NCBI GenBank assembly: GCA_903945195.1
Contig: CAJAUT010000025.1
Span: 1-55,460, forward strand
Length of the DNA stretch: 55,460 nucleotides
Source of the DNA: an uncultured bacterium
GTDB taxonomy: Bacteria > Patescibacteriota > Microgenomatia > UBA1400 > UBA12108
Reading direction: 5' to 3'
In this document: positions 1 to 11,274 of the stretch, piece after piece
Layout of the letters: every line of letters starts with the position of its first letter
Numbering within the stretch: position 1 is the stretch's first letter
The notes under the pieces: model-generated
What the model saw: the letters and a program-made list of their open reading frames with translations, nothing else
Databases searched by the model: none
Told to the model about the DNA's origin: nothing
Position numbers and translations under genes: made by a program

Positions 1-180
1 AGAACAGGCGTGTACCACCGATTTTATCGGTGCGACGGCGTGCACCACTTTCAAGGTGATGTTCATACAATTTTTGTGATTTTGCTGGTTTATGAGAATT
101 TGGTGATAAAATGAGTCCGAGCAGAGTCATATATCTGCACCTACGTCAAGACTTCGGCGGGCTAGCCCACTTGATGTCAT
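1..180. other. Non-coding stretch upstream of tRNA-Glu
   Basis: I see no ORF with family support here. The end nearest the tRNA holds a hairpin (TCAAG ... CTTGA, about 152-174) around the palindrome GGGCTAGCCC. It is preceded by TCTGCAC, which weakly resembles the start of the two-hairpin element found near other tRNAs in this window. No clear promoter could be assigned. Confidence 0.3.
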
Positions 181-252
181 GGCCCTATCGTCCAGTGGTT
201 AGGACACTTGGTTTTCATCCAAGTAACTAGAGTTCGATTCTCTATAGGGTCA
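181..252 (+). tRNA. tRNA-Glu (anticodon TTC)
   Basis: Cloverleaf read by eye: acceptor GGCCCTA pairs with TAGGGTC, D-arm GTCC...GGAC, anticodon stem CTTGG/CCAAG with loop TTTTCAT giving anticodon TTC, T-arm with GTTCGATTC, discriminator A. No CCA is encoded; the next bases are CAAAT. A terminator hairpin follows directly. A second copy of the last 19 bases occurs at 392-410. Confidence 0.93.
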
Positions 253-264
253 CAAATAATAAAA

Positions 265-287
265 ACCACCGCAAGGTGGTCTTTTTG
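265..287 (+). terminator. Rho-independent terminator after tRNA-Glu
   Basis: Perfect 6-bp stem ACCACC/GGTGGT with a GCAA tetraloop, preceded by A-rich sequence and followed by CTTTTTG. The placement just after tRNA-Glu fits termination of its transcript. Confidence 0.85.
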
Positions 288-361
288 TATCTATTAACTC
301 GTTAGAGTCGTACCTGCCCGAGCAGCGCTCGAGCATCCGACGGAGAGTGCTATGCACCCGC

Positions 362-410
362 CTAGTGCAATTTCACGAAGTGAATTGCTGAATTCTCTAT
401 AGGGTCACAA
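362..410 (+). repeat. Hairpin plus duplicated 3' end of tRNA-Glu
   Basis: Bases 392-410 repeat exactly the last part of tRNA-Glu and its CAA flank (237-255, 19 bp). They are preceded by a hairpin AATTTCAC-GAA-GTGAATT inside TGCAATT...GCTG. The 136 bp between the two copies hold the terminator and a CGAGC/GCTCG hairpin but no gene. The arrangement resembles the attL/attR pair left by insertion at a tRNA 3' end. Confidence 0.6.
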
Positions 411-414
411 GTAA

Positions 415-690
415 CTATTTAGAAAATATATTCCGTCCAAATTTAGTCAAAGTCTGTGCTTTGGCTATGCCATTTGCTTCGGTTCGATGTACAACAAGAG
501 TACCAAGTTCGCTACCATTAGGGGAAATTCTTAATAAGCCGATATTATGACCGGTACCAATAGTGTATTGAAGGTGATGATTAATCAGATCTAAAAAAAC
601 CTGACAGTTCAGATCAAAAACAGCTGTAAAAATAATATCTTTTCTCCAATTAAGTAGCGAATAGCATCCAAGATCACACTCCGGTTCCAA
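415..690 (-). CDS. Hypothetical protein, 91 aa
   Basis: An uninterrupted ORF between the tRNA-Glu fragment and atpB on the opposite strand. I do not recognise a family. The sequence has a plausible globular composition (CDLGCYSLLNWRKD, TGHNIGLLRISPNG) with no signal peptide, transmembrane segment or low complexity. The position next to a duplicated tRNA 3' end makes an accessory gene carried by a tRNA-targeted insertion possible. It could equally be a chance ORF or a decayed gene fragment. Confidence 0.3.
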   Translation of the reverse strand: MEPECDLGCYSLLNWRKDIIFTAVFDLNCQVFLDLINHHLQYTIGTGHNIGLLRISPNGSELGTLVVHRTEANGIAKAQTLTKFGRNIFSK

Positions 691-866
691 TCATTCCATC
701 CATACATCTCTACTATTCATGGGAAGATTTTATCTCAATCTCTTCTACATTCAATACAGATATAACAGCTTAATGATATATACGGTAGTAATTATTGAAT
801 TTCTACATAGCAAATGCGTAAAAATCGTTGACGGAAATAACTGTGTCTGTTAACATAAAGTTCCAT

Positions 867-1625
867 ATGGCACTAAATATATCAATCAGCGCAGAGCCGA
901 TTGCTCATTTATTTGGGTTAACGGTTACAAACTCACTTTTAACAGGATGGATTGTCACCGCTATACTCGCAATTTCAGTCTATCTATTTAGCCGCAAAAT
1001 CAATTTCAAAAAAGCTCCAGGTAGATTACAGTCTTTTGTCGAGATGATTGTTGAAGCACTATTTAATCTAGTAGAATCCATCGCAGGCCGCGAAAAAGCC
1101 AAGGTTTTCTTCCCCCTAGTTGGCACATTGTTTGTATTTATCATCTTCTCCAACTGGTCTGGACTTCTTCCAGGATTAGCCTCTATTGGTATTCGCGAAG
1201 AACTCCACGGTGCATCTGTCCTGATCCCATTCTGGCGCGCACCTACAGCCGATATCAACACGACCCTAGCTCTAGGCTTAATTACCATGATCATGGTACA
1301 AGTTTATGGATACAAATATTTAGGTCTTAAATATTTCAAAAAATTCTTCGACTTTAGCAACCCCATCAAATTCTTTGTCGGCATCCTCGAACTTATTTCT
1401 GATTTCTCCAAAATCATCTCATTTACATTCCGTCTATTTGGCAATATCATTGCCGGCGAAATTCTCCTCCTAGTTATGGGCATGCTTGTGCCAGTGCTAG
1501 GTACCACTCCATTTATAGCCCTTGAAATCTTCGTAGGCTTTGTTCAAGCCCTCGTCTTTATGATGCTCGCGTCAGTCTTTATCAACATGGCCACACTTGG
1601 TCATGGAGACGAACATCACGAGTAA
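867..1625 (+). CDS. atpB: F1Fo ATP synthase subunit a
   Basis: Membrane stator subunit forming the proton half-channels against the c ring. Several hydrophobic helices are visible. The conserved helix with the essential arginine is FRLFGNIIAGEILL, and a C-terminal helix carries FVQALVFMMLASVFI. First gene of the atpBEFHAGDC operon. I chose the ATG at 867 (MALNISISAEPIAH) because it matches the usual amphipathic N-terminus of the family. The ORF track starts at a TTG at 828, adding 13 residues. Neither start has a convincing Shine-Dalgarno sequence. No atpI gene precedes it. Confidence 0.93.
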   Translation: MALNISISAEPIAHLFGLTVTNSLLTGWIVTAILAISVYLFSRKINFKKAPGRLQSFVEMIVEALFNLVESIAGREKAKVFFPLVGTLFVFIIFSNWSGLLPGLASIGIREELHGASVLIPFWRAPTADINTTLALGLITMIMVQVYGYKYLGLKYFKKFFDFSNPIKFFVGILELISDFSKIISFTFRLFGNIIAGEILLLVMGMLVPVLGTTPFIALEIFVGFVQALVFMMLASVFINMATLGHGDEHHE

Positions 1626-1637
1626 TTAATTATTTAA

Positions 1638-1892
<255 letters not shown>

Positions 1893-1901
1893 AGGAGCCA
1901 T

Positions 1902-2378
1902 ATGGAAATAGACATCAAGCAAGTTTTGCTTCAGCTATTAAATTTTGGCATCTTGGTTGCGCTCTTTAGTAAATTTGCGTTCAAACCACTGACAAAAATT
2001 CTAGACGATCGTTCTAAAAAGATCGCAGAAGGTCAAGCTGCGGCAGAAAAAAGTCTTAAAGAATTAGCAAACACTGAAAAGAAGCAAGCAGAAAAGCTCG
2101 CAGAAGCCAGTAAAAAAGCAGCCGCAATTATCGCCGAAGCTAAAGCCGAAAGCAAAAAGCTAGGAGTAGAGCTCATAGCCGAAGCCAAAAATGTAGCAGC
2201 CGTAGAACTAGCCAAGCAAAAGGAATCCTTCCAAAAAGAACTAGAAGGCGAAGAGCTCAAGCTCAAAGCCCGCATAGCCGATTTGGTTGTAGAAACCACA
2301 AAGACTGTCTTGTCAGCTAGTTTATCTGCCAGCGAACTAAAATCAATTACAGCCAAGGAGCTCTCAAAGCTAAAATAA
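1902..2378 (+). CDS. atpF: F1Fo ATP synthase subunit b
   Basis: Peripheral stalk subunit, 158 aa. A short N-terminal membrane helix (LLNFGILVALFSKFAF) is followed by a long charged Ala/Lys/Glu-rich coiled coil (roughly residues 35-140) that reaches up to F1 through delta. The start ATG follows AAGGAGCCAT. Only one b-type subunit is seen, so the stalk is expected to be a homodimer. A minus-strand ORF across this gene is a shadow caused by the biased Ala/Lys codons. Confidence 0.95.
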   Translation: MEIDIKQVLLQLLNFGILVALFSKFAFKPLTKILDDRSKKIAEGQAAAEKSLKELANTEKKQAEKLAEASKKAAAIIAEAKAESKKLGVELIAEAKNVAAVELAKQKESFQKELEGEELKLKARIADLVVETTKTVLSASLSASELKSITAKELSKLK

Positions 2379-2379
2379 T

Positions 2380-2727
2380 ATGACAAATGCATCTGATCTT
2401 ATTGTCAAAACACTTCTAGCTCATCTAAAACAGTCTGGTCAAATGGATCAAATAGGAGCGGTTGTTGATGCTCTTAAAGCAACCACTGAGTACAAAAACT
2501 CTAAATCCAAAGCAGTAGTTACATCAGCTACCAAACTAGAAGCATCTGAGCTAAAGACTATCAAGTCGTATTTAACCAAATCTATTGGCGATGATTACGA
2601 GCTTGAGCAACAAGTTGATCCATCGCTTGTGGGTGGTTTTACCCTCCAGATCAACGATACCTTTATAGATGCATCTGTCTTAGGCAAGATTAATATGGTC
2701 CAAAATAAACTTACAGCAAAGGAATAG
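2380..2727 (+). CDS. atpH: F1Fo ATP synthase subunit delta, short form
   Basis: Joins the peripheral stalk to F1. At 115 aa it is much shorter than the usual 170-180 aa. The C-terminal part is recognisable ([22 protein letters not shown]), matching the conserved end of the OSCP/delta family. The N-terminal helical bundle that contacts the alpha subunits is reduced to about 60 residues. The position between atpF (1-bp gap) and atpA (2-bp gap) supports the assignment. The reduction may be a lineage trait rather than a truncation, since upstream DNA is fully used by atpF. Confidence 0.85.
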   Translation: MTNASDLIVKTLLAHLKQSGQMDQIGAVVDALKATTEYKNSKSKAVVTSATKLEASELKTIKSYLTKSIGDDYELEQQVDPSLVGGFTLQINDTFIDASVLGKINMVQNKLTAKE

Positions 2728-2729
2728 CT

Positions 2730-4274
2730 ATGAAAACCAGTACAAAAATACTAGGTAAAGATCTAGAAAAAGAACTTCTCAAACAACTAGAAGGACTAGA
2801 TACTAGTACTATAGTTAGCAATGTCGGATCCATCTTGAGTGTTGGAGATGGCGTGGCTACTATATCTGGTTTATCCGGAGTGATGATGAACGAAATCATC
2901 ACTTTGCCTGGCGGCACAATGGGTCTTGCTCTCTCACTTCTTAAAGACACTGTCTCAGTGGTGCTACTTGGCGAATACACTCATCTCAAGCAAGGAGACA
3001 GAGCTACAGCTACAGGCAAAGTATTATCAGTTCCAGTAGGTCCAGCTTTCCAGGGTCGCGTAGTAAATGCACTCAACCAGCCAATCGATGGCAAACCAGC
3101 ACCAAAAGCAGAGATGATGTTGCCTGTTGAACGCATCGCCCAAGGTGTCATCACACGTCAACACGTCTCCCAGCCTGTCCAGACAGGTATCATCGCCATA
3201 GACGCCATGATTCCAGTCGGTCGTGGACAGCGCGAGCTCATCATAGGTGATCGTGGAATAGGTAAATCATCTATCGCCATCACCACCATCATGAATCAAA
3301 AAGATCAAAATCTAAAATGTATCTACGTCACTATCGGCCAGAAACGTTCCTTTGTGGCCCAACTAGAAGCCACCCTCGAAAAATACGGAGCTATGGAGTA
3401 CACGACGATCGTAGCTGCAACAGCTTCTGATCCAGCCGCTATGCAGTTCCTAGCTCCTTACTCTGCCACATGTCTAGGTGAATACTACGCCGAGCACGGC
3501 CAAGATGCCCTCATCATCTATGATGATCTATCTAAACACGCTTGGGCTTACCGCGAGATCTCACTTCTACTTCGTCGCCCCTCAGGCCGCGAAGCCTACC
3601 CAGGTGACGTCTTCTATCTACACTCACGTCTACTCGAGCGTTCATGCCGTCTCAATAAAGAATACGGTGGTGGCTCTTTGACAGCTTTACCTATCATCGA
3701 GACTCAAGCAGGTGATGTATCTGCCTATATCCCCACAAACGTCATCTCTATCACCGATGGTCAGATTTATCTAGAAACCGATCTCTTCAACTCTGGATTT
3801 AAACCAGCAATCAACTCAGGTCTTTCAGTCTCTCGTGTAGGAGGCGATGCTCAAATCAAAGCTATGAAAAAAGTCGCCGGACGTTTACGTCTAGATTTAG
3901 CTCAATATCGCGAGCTAGCAGCTTTTTCACAGTTTGCTTCGGATTTAGATGCCAAAACCAAAGCTCAACTCGACAAAGGCGCACGTGTCTCAGAGATCCT
4001 CAAGCAAGGTTGGGATGAGCCACTGGCCGTGGAAAAACAAGTAGTGCTCATCTGGGCAGTCACAGAAGGTCATGCCTCTACTATCGAACTCAAGCACATG
4101 AGTGCCTGGAAAAAGATTGTCCTTGAGTATCTGGATGGCAAAGCCGGTCAAAAACTCTGTGATCTACTCAAAAAAGAAGGCGCTTTGTCTGATGAAATCA
4201 TCAAACAAATGAAAAAAACTGTCGAAGAATGCCTTTTACTATCACAGCACTTAACCATCAAAACAGATAACTAA
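2730..4274 (+). CDS. atpA: F1Fo ATP synthase subunit alpha
   Basis: Regulatory nucleotide-binding subunit of the F1 hexamer, 514 aa, normal length. An N-terminal beta-barrel (about 30-100), then the nucleotide-binding domain with Walker [10 protein letters not shown] near residue 173 and the segment [20 protein letters not shown]. The usual GDRQTGKT is altered to GDRGIGKS but keeps the Gly-Lys-Ser core. The signature [15 protein letters not shown] is present. Ribosome site AAGGAAT precedes the ATG. Confidence 0.97.
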   Translation: MKTSTKILGKDLEKELLKQLEGLDTSTIVSNVGSILSVGDGVATISGLSGVMMNEIITLPGGTMGLALSLLKDTVSVVLLGEYTHLKQGDRATATGKVLSVPVGPAFQGRVVNALNQPIDGKPAPKAEMMLPVERIAQGVITRQHVSQPVQTGIIAIDAMIPVGRGQRELIIGDRGIGKSSIAITTIMNQKDQNLKCIYVTIGQKRSFVAQLEATLEKYGAMEYTTIVAATASDPAAMQFLAPYSATCLGEYYAEHGQDALIIYDDLSKHAWAYREISLLLRRPSGREAYPGDVFYLHSRLLERSCRLNKEYGGGSLTALPIIETQAGDVSAYIPTNVISITDGQIYLETDLFNSGFKPAINSGLSVSRVGGDAQIKAMKKVAGRLRLDLAQYRELAAFSQFASDLDAKTKAQLDKGARVSEILKQGWDEPLAVEKQVVLIWAVTEGHASTIELKHMSAWKKIVLEYLDGKAGQKLCDLLKKEGALSDEIIKQMKKTVEECLLLSQHLTIKTDN

Positions 4275-4276
4275 CT

Positions 4277-7015
<2,739 letters not shown>

Positions 7016-7019
7016 GCAT

Positions 7020-7048
7020 TTGCCTTTCGTTCGGGAAGTAGGTAGTAT
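7020..7048 (+). promoter_or_regulatory. Candidate promoter of the ruvC operon
   Basis: TTGCCT and TAGTAT are separated by 17 bp. Transcription would begin close to the ruvC ATG at 7055, so the message could be leaderless; there is no Shine-Dalgarno sequence between the -10 box and the ATG. Confidence 0.4.
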
Positions 7049-7054
7049 AGACTC

Positions 7055-7528
7055 ATGACAAGAGTTTTAGGCATCGATCCAGGCACACATCGAATCGGTT
7101 GGGGAGTAGTAGATGGTACACCTTCAAGGTGTAACCTTGTAGCCTGTGGTTGTATCGAATTTCCTGCGGGCACGCAAAAATCTCAGTATCTGTTGAAGAT
7201 TCAATCGGAAATAGAGGGTTTGATTCTCAAATATAGTCCTGAAAAAGTAGGTATTGAAGCATTATTCGTCCAGAAAAACCTAAAGACCGTGACCAGCGTG
7301 GCCGAAGCTCGCGGTGTCATCCTTTACACCTTTGCCAAGCACGATTTATCCTGGACCGAGCTTTCTCCAAACACTATCAAATCTGTAGTCGCTGGCGCAG
7401 GCAATGCCGTCAAGCAAGATGTGCAGCGTATGGTAGGATTACTTCTGCATATAGATACCAAGAAATTACTAGATGATACAACGGATGCACTAGCTATTGC
7501 CCTAGCCGTGCAAGCTACCAAACTATGA
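7055..7528 (+). CDS. ruvC: Crossover junction endodeoxyribonuclease RuvC
   Basis: Holliday-junction resolvase, 157 aa, normal length. The RNase H-like active site is visible: the first Asp in LGIDPGTHRIGW (residue 7), Glu in VGIEALFVQKNLKT (about 68) and the C-terminal acid pair in DDTTDALAIALA (about 140). It starts the ruvC-ruvA-ruvB set and overlaps ruvA by 4 bp. A copy of the 22-bp palindromic repeat (7121-7142) lies inside the gene and is translated as part of a variable turn (PSRCNLV) before the conserved ACG strand. Confidence 0.95.
   Translation: MTRVLGIDPGTHRIGWGVVDGTPSRCNLVACGCIEFPAGTQKSQYLLKIQSEIEGLILKYSPEKVGIEALFVQKNLKTVTSVAEARGVILYTFAKHDLSWTELSPNTIKSVVAGAGNAVKQDVQRMVGLLLHIDTKKLLDDTTDALAIALAVQATKL
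7121..7142. repeat. REP-like palindromic repeat inside ruvC
   Basis: CCTTCAAGGTGTAACCTTGT followed by AG. Its core is AAGGT-GTA-ACCTT. It is identical over 22 bp to the copies at 14779 and 15295 around the Y1 transposase. Here it is read through in frame. Confidence 0.85.
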
Positions 7529-8076
7529 TTAGCTACTTGTCGGGCCAGATACTTCACCATACAAAAGATGGGGCAGTCATAGTAGTCTCTGGAGTCGGCT
7601 ACGAAGTTATCGGACTTTGGTTGGGACGACTTGCTTTAGGCACGCAGATAACGCTTTACACTTATAACTATATAGAAAACGAAAGCATCCCTCGCCTCAT
7701 CGGTTGCCAGTCTAAAGAAGCTCGCGATCTTTTGATAGAGCTCATCTCGGTAAATGGCGTAGGTCCCAAGATGGCGGGTCGTATTCTAGACGCAGCCAGC
7801 CCTCAGTCCATCAAATCAGCCATCACTACAGGCGATCTAGATTTCTTGACTCATATCAAAGGTCTAGGCAAAAAAACCGCCCAAAAGATCATCCTCGATC
7901 TAGGCAAGACCTTGGTCGAAGCCGTCAGCTCTGCCAATAGTTATATCTACGACGCGCTCTCTGCTCTATCTTTTGATAAACGCGAAATAGACAAAGTCTT
8001 AGAGTCAACCGATCTCACCGGTCTTTCAGAGTCACAAGCGTTATCCGTAGTACTTAAAAAATTGGGTAAAAAATGA
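7525..8076 (+). CDS. ruvA: Holliday junction branch migration protein RuvA
   Basis: Tetrameric junction-binding protein that loads RuvB, 183 aa. An N-terminal OB fold (MISYLSGQILHHTKDGAVIVVSGVGYEV), then tandem helix-hairpin-helix motifs (LISVNGVGPKMAGRIL and FLTHIKGLGKKTAQKIILDL, about 70-125). A C-terminal three-helix domain (SESQALSVVLKKL) binds RuvB. It starts within the last codons of ruvC (ATGA overlap) and overlaps ruvB in the same way, so the three are probably translationally coupled. Confidence 0.95.
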   Translation: MISYLSGQILHHTKDGAVIVVSGVGYEVIGLWLGRLALGTQITLYTYNYIENESIPRLIGCQSKEARDLLIELISVNGVGPKMAGRILDAASPQSIKSAITTGDLDFLTHIKGLGKKTAQKIILDLGKTLVEAVSSANSYIYDALSALSFDKREIDKVLESTDLTGLSESQALSVVLKKLGKK

Positions 8077-9068
8077 CAGACACAATTTTAGAACCAAATG
8101 TCATCGCCGAAGAAGTGCAGATCGACGTCACTCTGCGTCCTAGGTCACTTTCAGATTTTGTCGGACAACCTCGCCTTAAGCAGTCACTTGAATTAGCTCT
8201 TTCTGCAGCCAAAAAAAGGGGAGAGCCCATCGACCATGTATTGCTATATGGCCCTCCAGGATTAGGCAAGACCACGCTTTCTCATATCATCGCCAGTGAA
8301 CAAGGTGGCAGTATCCACGTGACTACAGGCCCAGCTTTAACAAGAGCTGGTGACCTAGCAGCACTGCTGACTAATTTAGAAGAAGGTGATGTCCTCTTTA
8401 TCGACGAGATTCATAGACTCAGCAAAGTAGTAGAAGAGACGCTATATTCAGGCATGGAAGACGGTAGACTAGATCTAGTCTTGGGTAAAGGGCCAGCTGC
8501 CCGCACCGTGACAGTGGACTTGAAGCCATTTACTCTCGTTGGTGCCACTACCATGTACGGTTCATTGTCCGGTCCTTTGCGTTCTCGTTTTGGCATCATC
8601 AACAAACTAGAATATTACAGTGACGTAGATTTATCCGCAGTCCTAACCCGCTCCGCCAGTATCCTAAAGATCACGCTCGATAAAGATGCTGTAGTTGCCC
8701 TAGCCAAGAGATCGCGTGGCACACCTCGTATCGCCAATAGACTCCTCAGGCGCGCCCGCGATACGGCAGAGATCCACTATGCTAGCCATTTAAGTAAAAA
8801 AGCCGTCGAAGAAACAGTCAAACTCCTAGAGATAGACGAGCTTGGACTAGACGCTTCCGACCGCGAACTGCTAACTCGTATCATCAAGCACCATAAAGGT
8901 GGGCCAGTCGGTGTAGAGACACTAGCTAGCGCCCTCTCAGAAGACTCAGGCACCATAGAAGAGGTCTACGAGCCATATCTCATCCAGCTAGGACTCCTAG
9001 CTCGTACCAAAGCTGGTCGAATAGTCACAGACAAAGCCTACACTCACCTGGGACTAAAAAGAGTATGA
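8073..9068 (+). CDS. ruvB: Holliday junction branch migration ATPase RuvB
   Basis: AAA+ motor of branch migration, 331 aa. Starts with the family region LRPRSLSDFVGQPRLKQSL. Walker A is YGPPGLGKTTLS near residue 60, Walker B with sensor context VLFIDEIHRLSK near 108. The arginine-finger region LSGPLRSRFGI and the C-terminal winged helix (GPVGVETLASALSEDSGTIEE) are present. Overlaps both neighbours by 4 bp. Confidence 0.97.
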   Translation: MTDTILEPNVIAEEVQIDVTLRPRSLSDFVGQPRLKQSLELALSAAKKRGEPIDHVLLYGPPGLGKTTLSHIIASEQGGSIHVTTGPALTRAGDLAALLTNLEEGDVLFIDEIHRLSKVVEETLYSGMEDGRLDLVLGKGPAARTVTVDLKPFTLVGATTMYGSLSGPLRSRFGIINKLEYYSDVDLSAVLTRSASILKITLDKDAVVALAKRSRGTPRIANRLLRRARDTAEIHYASHLSKKAVEETVKLLEIDELGLDASDRELLTRIIKHHKGGPVGVETLASALSEDSGTIEEVYEPYLIQLGLLARTKAGRIVTDKAYTHLGLKRV

Positions 9069-10564
9069 GATTTGTATTTAAGTTACGATCCTTGCGCGAT
9101 TGTAGGCGAGTGATCGTAACTTTTGTGCTTATGATGCTACTTTTCTCCACTCCCGCCCGTGCTCTCTACGATCCCCGCACGGTCCCTACAAACAAAGCTG
9201 GTGTACATATTTTAAGTACTAGCGAATTATCTGACGCAGCCAAACTCGTAAACAGTAATGGTGGCGACTGGGGCTATGTCATCATCCCTATCCAGCCAAC
9301 CGATCGCGATAAAGCCAAATGGCAATCATTCATGGCTGAGGCCAAGGAAAAGCACGTGATCCCAATCATTAGGATCACTACCATTCCAAGAGGTGGCACT
9401 TGGGCGACCGGCCACGACACCGATCTAGTCGACTTTGCCAATTTCCTAGGAGAGCTCAACTGGCCGATCGAAAACAGATATATTGTGCTGTTCAACGAAG
9501 TAAATAGGTCGACCGAGTGGGGAGGTACAGTAGACCCCGAAAAATACGCAAGCATCGTCAAAAATGCCTACGCCATTTTCAAAGAAAGGTCTGAAGGTTT
9601 CTTTATGTTAGGCCCTTCGCTAGATCTGGCCTTACCTAACTCGAGTACTTCCTTATCAGCCCAAAATTATCTCTCCCGCATGCGCTCGTTTGATCCGCTA
9701 GTATTTACCTTTTTTGATGGTTGGTCTAGTCATAGCTACCCAAATCCAGCATTCTCAGCCCCAGTCAAAAAAACGGGTCTACAAAGTATTGTTGGGTACA
9801 AAAGTGAGCTAAGTTATCTAAAGCTCGCCCCCAAGCCCGTCTTTATCACCGAAACAGGTTGGGATCAAACTAAAATTAAAGACTCTGTATTAGCTGGGTA
9901 CTGGAGCAGCGCTTGGGAGATCTGGCAAAGCGATATTAATGTAGTGGCAGTCACCCCATTTGTCCTACAAGGTGGAGAACAATTTAAGATCTTCTCACTA
10001 GTCAAAGATGACGGAAACTATAGCGCCTCAGGTCAATCGGTTTACAATCTCCCAAAGTCGAAAGGGTCACCAAAGATTGTCGAATCAGCTGCAAAAACAA
10101 GCGTAGGTACTTCCCCCAAACAACCCAAATGGACTATGCCATTTTTCAAAAACTCAAAAGCAGTCTATAAACTAGAAAATATTTTTAGGGTGTTACTTGG
10201 GCTACCAGTAAAACAATCAGCCACTCTCAAAGACATAAATATCTCGGTCGAGCTATCCCAAAATGCCAAGCAATGGGAAAAGGGATTATCTGGCAGAGTA
10301 GATCTAGGGGACACCGACGGTATGCTGTTTGTCTTTCCTCAATATCACATCCCAGTTTTTTGGATGAAAGACATGAACTTCCCAATCGACATGATCTGGA
10401 TCGCAGGGGGAAAAGTAGTCGATATCACGAGTGATGCCAAAGTTGAGACCTCGGACAAACTCCCTACCTACTCACCAGTCGTTCCAGTCAACATGATCCT
10501 AGAGACACGTGCTGGCTGGGCACAAGAAAACAATATCGCTATCGGTGATGAGTTATATCTATGA
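9065..10564 (+). CDS. Secreted glycosidase-like TIM-barrel protein fused to a DUF192 domain
   Basis: 499 aa with an N-terminal signal/anchor segment (VIVTFVLMMLLFSTPARA). Residues of about 40-330 look like a clan GH-A glycoside hydrolase: an Asn-Glu pair follows a beta strand in IVLFNEVNRSTEW, and a second Glu is in VFITETGWDQ, the usual acid/base and nucleophile positions. The last 120 residues match DUF192 (GLSGRVDLGDTDGMLFVFP, FWMKDMNFPIDMIWI, GDELYL). Substrate is unknown. The coupling to ruvB (4-bp overlap) is odd for an exported protein and is probably just operon packing. Confidence 0.75.
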   Translation: MRFVFKLRSLRDCRRVIVTFVLMMLLFSTPARALYDPRTVPTNKAGVHILSTSELSDAAKLVNSNGGDWGYVIIPIQPTDRDKAKWQSFMAEAKEKHVIPIIRITTIPRGGTWATGHDTDLVDFANFLGELNWPIENRYIVLFNEVNRSTEWGGTVDPEKYASIVKNAYAIFKERSEGFFMLGPSLDLALPNSSTSLSAQNYLSRMRSFDPLVFTFFDGWSSHSYPNPAFSAPVKKTGLQSIVGYKSELSYLKLAPKPVFITETGWDQTKIKDSVLAGYWSSAWEIWQSDINVVAVTPFVLQGGEQFKIFSLVKDDGNYSASGQSVYNLPKSKGSPKIVESAAKTSVGTSPKQPKWTMPFFKNSKAVYKLENIFRVLLGLPVKQSATLKDINISVELSQNAKQWEKGLSGRVDLGDTDGMLFVFPQYHIPVFWMKDMNFPIDMIWIAGGKVVDITSDAKVETSDKLPTYSPVVPVNMILETRAGWAQENNIAIGDELYL

Positions 10565-11247
10565 TTTACATCTTCCACGGTGACGGCTCAGGCACATCTC
10601 GCAAATTACTAGCTGATGCAGTCGCAAAGGACAAATCAAACGGTCATGAGATCAGGACGCTAGAAGGGGACAAGCTCGCTCCTCGCGATCTAGAGTCAGT
10701 ACTCTCTACAGCTAGTCTCTTTTCTATCGAGTCTATCGTCATCGAAAACTTACTTTCAAGGTTGCGATCAAAAGACAAAGATGCCTGTATAGATCTAGTC
10801 TCGACGTACAAAGGTGACAAAAATATTTATCTCTGGGACAAAAAAGAAGTCACCCCAGCAAATCTTAAAAAGTTTACAACTGCCAAGATCTCAAACTCCA
10901 AAGCTCCCACCGAGATGTTCTCATTTTTAGAATCTATTGAACCAGGTAATGTCAAAAACTCTCTAACTCTTTTGCATAAACTAGTTTTAGAAACCGAAGA
11001 CATCATAGTCTTTACCATGTTAGCCCGTCAGATTGCATATCTGATCATGATGAAAAGTGGTTCAAGCCCCAAATTTTCCCCCTGGCAGGTCGGAAAACTT
11101 CGCGCTCAGGCAGTACTTTGGACTGGCCCTCAACTTGAGATATTTATCAAAGAACTCACTCGGATTGATTTATCCATCAAAACAGGCATGTCCAAACTTA
11201 GTTACACCGACCACCTTGACTTATTGCTATCAGATTTACTAAGATAA
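10561..11247 (+). CDS. holA: DNA polymerase III delta subunit-like protein (HolA-like)
   Basis: The clamp-loader delta subunit opens the sliding clamp. 228 aa, short compared with the usual 330 or so. The start MIYIFHGDGSGTSRKLL resembles the delta N-terminus. The middle SLFSIESIVIENLLSR corresponds to the 'slf...r.vii' strand, and the C-terminal helices (LLHKLVLETEDIIVFTMLARQIAYLI) match the collar domain. No Walker A motif, as expected for delta. Assigned on overall pattern rather than a single catalytic motif. Confidence 0.7.
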   Translation: MIYIFHGDGSGTSRKLLADAVAKDKSNGHEIRTLEGDKLAPRDLESVLSTASLFSIESIVIENLLSRLRSKDKDACIDLVSTYKGDKNIYLWDKKEVTPANLKKFTTAKISNSKAPTEMFSFLESIEPGNVKNSLTLLHKLVLETEDIIVFTMLARQIAYLIMMKSGSSPKFSPWQVGKLRAQAVLWTGPQLEIFIKELTRIDLSIKTGMSKLSYTDHLDLLLSDLLR

Positions 11248-11274
11248 AGCCCTTATAGGGATACAAGGAGATTT

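Noticed and set aside
980-1294. Minus-strand ORF inside atpB and similar shadows in atp, uvr and pps genes
   Set aside because: They lie opposite well-supported conserved genes and show no family features.
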